This document shows, piece after piece, positions 35,001 through 37,735 of a stretch of DNA of 37,735 bases. The position numbers were made by a program, and so were the translations under genes. The stretch is from a virus. The notes under the pieces were generated by a model. It saw only the letters and a list, made by a program, of their open reading frames with translations. It had not been told where the DNA came from and searched no databases. Position 1 is the first letter of the stretch. Each line of letters starts with the position of its first letter. The stretch is from the IMG/VR virus record IMGVR_UViG_3300020201_000004, positions 1 to 37,735 of that record. The stretch is one strand, 5' to 3'.

Positions 35001-37735
35001 TTGACTTCCTTCGCTCGCCTGTCGTACTCTACAGCAGTGAAAACGCAGTTTACCAAAGAGCCCGCCAGCAATTCGACAGCGCCCGGACAGGCCTCAGCGA
35101 GACGCAGCGCGAGGGCTTTGAACCCGATGACGGACGCGGAGTTCGCGGCGTTCGCGGACAAGCTTTCGGAGGAAGGCCTGGCGAACTTGAATCGGAACGC
35201 CCTGGCGGATCCGGCCCCGCAGCCAACTACGGGACCCTACGCAGTGCGCCAGCCCCGCGCATCCTGACCGATGAACAGGTTTCCCGTCAGTGGGAGACCC
35301 TGAAGACGGCGCTCGGCCCCGTTGCCGAGGAATTTGATTTACACCTGGGTATCGTTGCTGAGGTGCTCGAGGAGGAAGGCTACACCCGCGAGGCGGGTTT
35401 ACTTCGTGCCGGCAAGATCGGCACCATCCAAGCGGCCACCGCGCCACGAGCGCGGGAACTAATCACCGAGGCCAAGGCCCAGCGGCAATTCATCGTGATC
35501 GCGGCCGATGCCGCCAAAGAACAGAAGGCACCGGGGCTTTTACTCCATGAATTAGCTCACCCTTTCTTTGATTCATTGCCGAGCGAGACCAAAGCGGTCT
35601 TACGCGAGATGCACCAGGAGGAGACGGAGAACCGCACCGGCCCTCTCTACAAAGACGGCGAACTCCAAACCGACATTGCGATCACCGCGGACGATCTGCC
35701 GCGGGCTCGTGTCGCAGCTGATCCCGATCTGCCGGTCAAGGAATGGTTCGCCGAGCGCACGCGTCGGCTAAATGAGGCATGGCTTGATGGCCGGATGTCA
35801 TTTGGCGAGCGGCCACTCCTTGCTCGAGTAGCCCGCCAACTCCTTGAGCGCTTGCGCAAAATCTGGGCACAGATGCGCGGCATGCGTCAAGATGATGACC
35901 TTTTCACCGATACGTTCCAGGGTTGGCTTGCGAGCGGCACCCGGGCGAACATCGCTCCGGAGGCGACGGCTTACGCGCAGCGGCAACGCTCCAGAGTGCA
36001 AATGGCGAGCCGCAAGCGCAAGCCCGAGCGCGACGCCCAGGCGGAGCTTCTCAAAATCGAGGAAGAGCAAAAGGCGATGACCGAAGGCGTCGACCAGTCG
36101 GATCCGACCGAACTCGAGGCCCGCGGGAAAGCGCTTCAGGCGCGCGCCGAAGAGTTGAGGAAAGAGGCGAAGGCCGAGGAGCGGGAAACCCGCGCGGCCG
36201 GGGCAAACGAACCGGCGTCAACGCTCAGCGAAGGCGCGCGGGAGTCGTCTCACCCGGCGGCCGTGGGGACCGTGGAACCGGGCGAAGCCTGGGCGAGCGT
36301 CAACAAGATGACGCCCGAGCAGCTGCGCGAGGAGCAGGAGAACATCGGGCAATTCTTCAACGCCAACGTCGACGATTCGAACATTTCGAAGGCGTTGCTC
36401 TGGCAGCGGGTGGACGCCGTGAAAGCGGAGGTCGAGCGCCGGGCCGCGGAAGCGGATCCGATTGCGCGCGCGCCCAGGGTGACGGCGCTCCCGGTCGTGG
36501 ACCGCAAGGCGGCACTCCTCGCAGAGTGGCGCCGTGGCAAGGCACTGCGAGACGAGGGGCTCAAGACCGGAAACGAGACCGCGGAAACCGAAGGGCAGAC
36601 GCTCGTCAACCGGATCAAAGTGCGCCTCGATGAAGAATTTCCGGACTGGGAAAAGGACGGGTATCGGAAAACTCCCGACACACGCAGCGCGCCGAGTGCT
36701 CGGAGAGAAGACGACGGGCGCAACCTGCCCGAAGAACCACAATCTGAATACGACGAAGACGCGCCAGCGATCGAGGACCCGGCTCCGCCGGTTCGCGACG
36801 GCAAGATCGATGGGCTCTATGGGAACACGGCCTACATTCCAACGTTCAAAGAACAGTCGGTCGACTATATCAGGAAGACGGCCGTCGGGATCCGGGGATC
36901 CATTCCCGAGTTGCCGACGTTCCCGGCCCTCGCCCGGGGCAACGACCGCTTTATCCGTGAAAAGGGCGATCAATTCTATAACCGCCTCCGCGCCTTCTAC
37001 CGAGCGCTCAAATCCGGCAACGACTACGTGCAGCGCACGGCCGAAGAGCAGGTAGCGGCGATCACCAAACCCTTGCTCGACATCGGCGGGGCGTTTCCGG
37101 CGGCCACCCTGAAGAAACTCCAGACAAGGCAGGCGCAGTTGCGTGCTCTGCGTGCCGAGGGCAAGCCCATGCCGCGGGGAGCGAAAGCCGACCTCGCCGC
37201 CCTCAATAGCAAGCTCGAAGGGAACCCGTACGTCCTTTTCAACCGGTTCGTTCTCGCACTCGATCTTGATTGGCGCCACCGGAACCTGAAGGACAGCGCG
37301 GGGAACCCGATCAAACTGCCCAACGGTATCAATGGCTCAGAAATCGGCGCGGAGCTCGAGGCCCTGGGGGCGAAGATCGAGGCCAGCCCGCACAAAGCCG
37401 CCATCGCGAAATCGGTCGACCGGCACATGGCGCTCGTGAAGCAGATCGGTGCGGACCTCAAAGGGCGCGAACTCCTCGCAGCCGATCACCTCAATAACCC
37501 GTATTATTTTCCGCACCTCACACTCGAGACCAAGCGCGGCGACAAGACGATCCAGCGCGAACTGGAGCCCGAGCGGGTCCGCGTAGGGACCGAGGCCGAT
37601 TTTCGCGGCTACTTGGTCGACCCGGTGGGATCGAGTAAACCGATCGAGACCGACTACGTCCGCGCGCTTTACTATCACCTGGTACAGCTGGGGGCGCACA
37701 ACCTAAAGGCCGATGCGGTGCGCGATCACGTGCGA
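32012..37735 (+). CDS. Giant polyvalent / internal virion protein (residues 1-1908; continues at base 2)
   Basis: The frame is open from ATG 32012 to the window end and continues in phase at base 2 to 2401: 2,665 residues in all. In order: three FDPDxY(L/I) motifs (3, 23, 38); glycine/alanine-rich hydrophobic stretches (about 167-205, 280-330); long charged coiled coil (450-640); a zeta-toxin-like kinase module (about 790-990) with LNTD (817-820) and Walker A GGGGSGKSS (873-881); a low-complexity linker (1025-1085) that appears out of frame; a zincin motif HELAH (1179-1183) with a possible third ligand in EWFAE (1244-1248); and helical polyvalent-type domains to the end. Such proteins are injected with DNA by phages and conjugative elements, carrying several effector domains (the polyvalent protein concept). 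Kinase third-position GC is lower (34/60 counted) than at residues near 1365 (35/44). Confidence 0.85.
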   Translation, partial: MSFDPDLYLAGKPQPTTAPTSTFDPDAYLAGKPQRKAFDPDEYIERNGVYDTQSDLKDTVNTLVRSAHEGWTGAIEGGERMLSSAPEMVGKIAELYTKGRQAGGADSGQSPQDQSAALQTIRTNTAQIRPALEQSGVIGKAMTSGMDYLKKDADFLQARRQKVDAALPIDRDFAGSTFGGVTAAVGQIGSQIPAMLSGLGLPTAIGQMYDQGYHDAKQHGADEGTAAVSGLGNMPQAALEFAADKMQLGPVLDLLKKGKAGARTASKVAGNVMGAAATEAGTEAVQQVAGNAVAMGLYERDRTLTEGVGQAALVGGIAGGGIRGGAEGVSALLDTGQNVQESQKTLEAQQAQLLEGKRPAMMFPAKTKEALDLPDGFERVQTPRGIFHYNPALVSAEKVQELSAAGRENEILNLGSVSKPEAMQRAAAGDPLVSITERDAQGNEVRAAAGNESMAAQTMAELERTKTNGNTIGKETPGQTILERIRADIDAQEAGTRETQEREERQRDERQAELRSKQNQFDSTMAAARALAADQDADYTKISGALTSLTSYAEDNSLGIRQDQRNQALAAIAKLEPRAAAMRPAFEAEQSQRADAAKIAAQQEELAKRARIQADRAAVKQQAAQGIGASGEIVYARLKDIDLETRAVAGDKRAERELMQRAEREDDPRESLLAALASVKLPSTDGGLGTELKLLREDMTPAQQRALIGKKGDSLDRTAEALRGRGFTEILTPDDVITFTQRALRGEDIRANQSGGDEIGDVSYATENRLKVQPLEGLTEKERAHETRFAEQLNAATDAENDARYDALPESKGGWVLNTDIGRELDPEFKGAARAELSRATHRPAGRYIRDRFSRILKKMTPAENPVVRFLSGGGGSGKSSVLPGSMQNGVLTYDTTFSSTKDAFADIDEALQSGRRILIDYVHRPIEGAITGAIFRAKKPSDGRTVPLQTLARAHYGAQQTFLAVAERYTNDPRVVLKAWDNSGPEGSAYRVANPVDFLRSPVVLYSSENAVYQRARQQFDSARTGLSETQREGFEPDDGRGVRGVRGQAFGGRPGELESERPGGSGPAANYGTLRSAPAPRILTDEQVSRQWETLKTALGPVAEEFDLHLGIVAEVLEEEGYTREAGLLRAGKIGTIQAATAPRARELITEAKAQRQFIVIAADAAKEQKAPGLLLHELAHPFFDSLPSETKAVLREMHQEETENRTGPLYKDGELQTDIAITADDLPRARVAADPDLPVKEWFAERTRRLNEAWLDGRMSFGERPLLARVARQLLERLRKIWAQMRGMRQDDDLFTDTFQGWLASGTRANIAPEATAYAQRQRSRVQMASRKRKPERDAQAELLKIEEEQKAMTEGVDQSDPTELEARGKALQARAEELRKEAKAEERETRAAGANEPASTLSEGARESSHPAAVGTVEPGEAWASVNKMTPEQLREEQENIGQFFNANVDDSNISKALLWQRVDAVKAEVERRAAEADPIARAPRVTALPVVDRKAALLAEWRRGKALRDEGLKTGNETAETEGQTLVNRIKVRLDEEFPDWEKDGYRKTPDTRSAPSARREDDGRNLPEEPQSEYDEDAPAIEDPAPPVRDGKIDGLYGNTAYIPTFKEQSVDYIRKTAVGIRGSIPELPTFPALARGNDRFIREKGDQFYNRLRAFYRALKSGNDYVQRTAEEQVAAITKPLLDIGGAFPAATLKKLQTRQAQLRALRAEGKPMPRGAKADLAALNSKLEGNPYVLFNRFVLALDLDWRHRNLKDSAGNPIKLPNGINGSEIGAELEALGAKIEASPHKAAIAKSVDRHMALVKQIGADLKGRELLAADHLNNPYYFPHLTLETKRGDKTIQRELEPERVRVGTEADFRGYLVDPVGSSKPIETDYVRALYYHLVQLGAHNLKADAVRDHVR
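35127..35267 (+). CDS. Nested small ORF in another frame within the giant gene (46 aa; up to 76 aa from GTG 35037)
   Basis: In this frame the protein reads MTDAEFAAFADKLSEEGLAN, LNRNALADPAPQ and a short end, and the codons look real: 37 of 46 third positions are G or C by my count, against about 25 of 45 for the giant frame over the same bases, where the product is GVRGVRGQAFGGRPGELE and similar. The segment follows the zeta-like kinase module directly. It could be an overlapping gene, the relic of a second gene of a toxin-antitoxin-like pair read through out of frame, or a double-compensated frameshift in a tolerant linker. Confidence 0.35.
   Translation: MTDAEFAAFADKLSEEGLANLNRNALADPAPQPTTGPYAVRQPRAS
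37609..37735. repeat. Terminal redundancy, right copy (identical to 1-127)
   Basis: Exact copy of the first 127 bases; see the left copy. The codon phase of the giant gene is kept across it. Confidence 0.95.

Noticed and set aside
32012-37735. N4-type virion RNA polymerase
   Set aside because: The capsid protein is N4-gp56-like and the protein is giant, but no T7-like polymerase motifs were seen; the modules present are kinase- and zincin-like.

Overview
The window looks like one complete temperate phage genome, cut open inside its largest gene. Bases 1-127 are identical to bases 37609-37735, so the molecule closes into a circle of about 37,608 bp. The long reading frame that starts at 32012 runs off the right edge and continues in phase at base 2, ending at 2401. 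Base composition is high in GC, genes are packed head to tail with ATGA/GTGA overlaps, and almost all structural genes lie on the + strand. Short-tailed (podovirus-like) morphology is inferred from an N4-gp56-type capsid protein, a large portal, adaptor-like and stabilisation-like neck proteins, internal virion proteins, and the absence of any recognisable tape measure, sheath or tail tube. The host is probably a member of the Verrucomicrobiota: the integrase active-site region has the form I remember from that phylum, and strong Shine-Dalgarno sites are nearly absent. This host call is inference.

Layout. 1-2401: C-terminal third of a 2,665-residue giant protein. 2367-3575 (-): tyrosine integrase. 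3576-3795: attachment region holding the 3' half of a tRNA-Arg(CCG) between two copies of a 19-20 bp repeat. 3796-4260: non-coding, with a perfect 17-bp inverted repeat. 4261-4930: two divergent ribbon-helix-helix regulators separated by a tandem operator (AGAC-N8-GTCT twice), the likely lysogeny switch. 4968-12422: early operon of small proteins, a DUF2303 protein, an OB-fold/SSB-like protein, a DnaD-like replication protein, a DnaC-like helicase loader and a small DnaA-C-domain-like protein. 12520-19148: packaging and head genes (terminase small and large subunits, portal, scaffold, major capsid). A strong terminator follows the capsid gene. 19242-25831: small head proteins, an FN3-repeat adhesin, a beta-helix tailspike with an Ig-like tail, two membrane/coiled-coil proteins (lysis candidates) and a tail fibre. 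25839-28483: neck/connector proteins. 28483-37735 and on to 2401: three probable ejection proteins, the last being the giant protein.

The giant protein combines an N-terminal triplicated FDPDxYL motif, a zeta-toxin-like P-loop kinase module, a HELAH zincin motif and a C-terminal region of the type found in large polyvalent proteins of phages and conjugative elements. Inside its linker (35127-35267) the coding signal moves to another reading frame, as though a small second gene had been swallowed together with the kinase module. No endolysin, RNA polymerase or DNA polymerase could be recognised.
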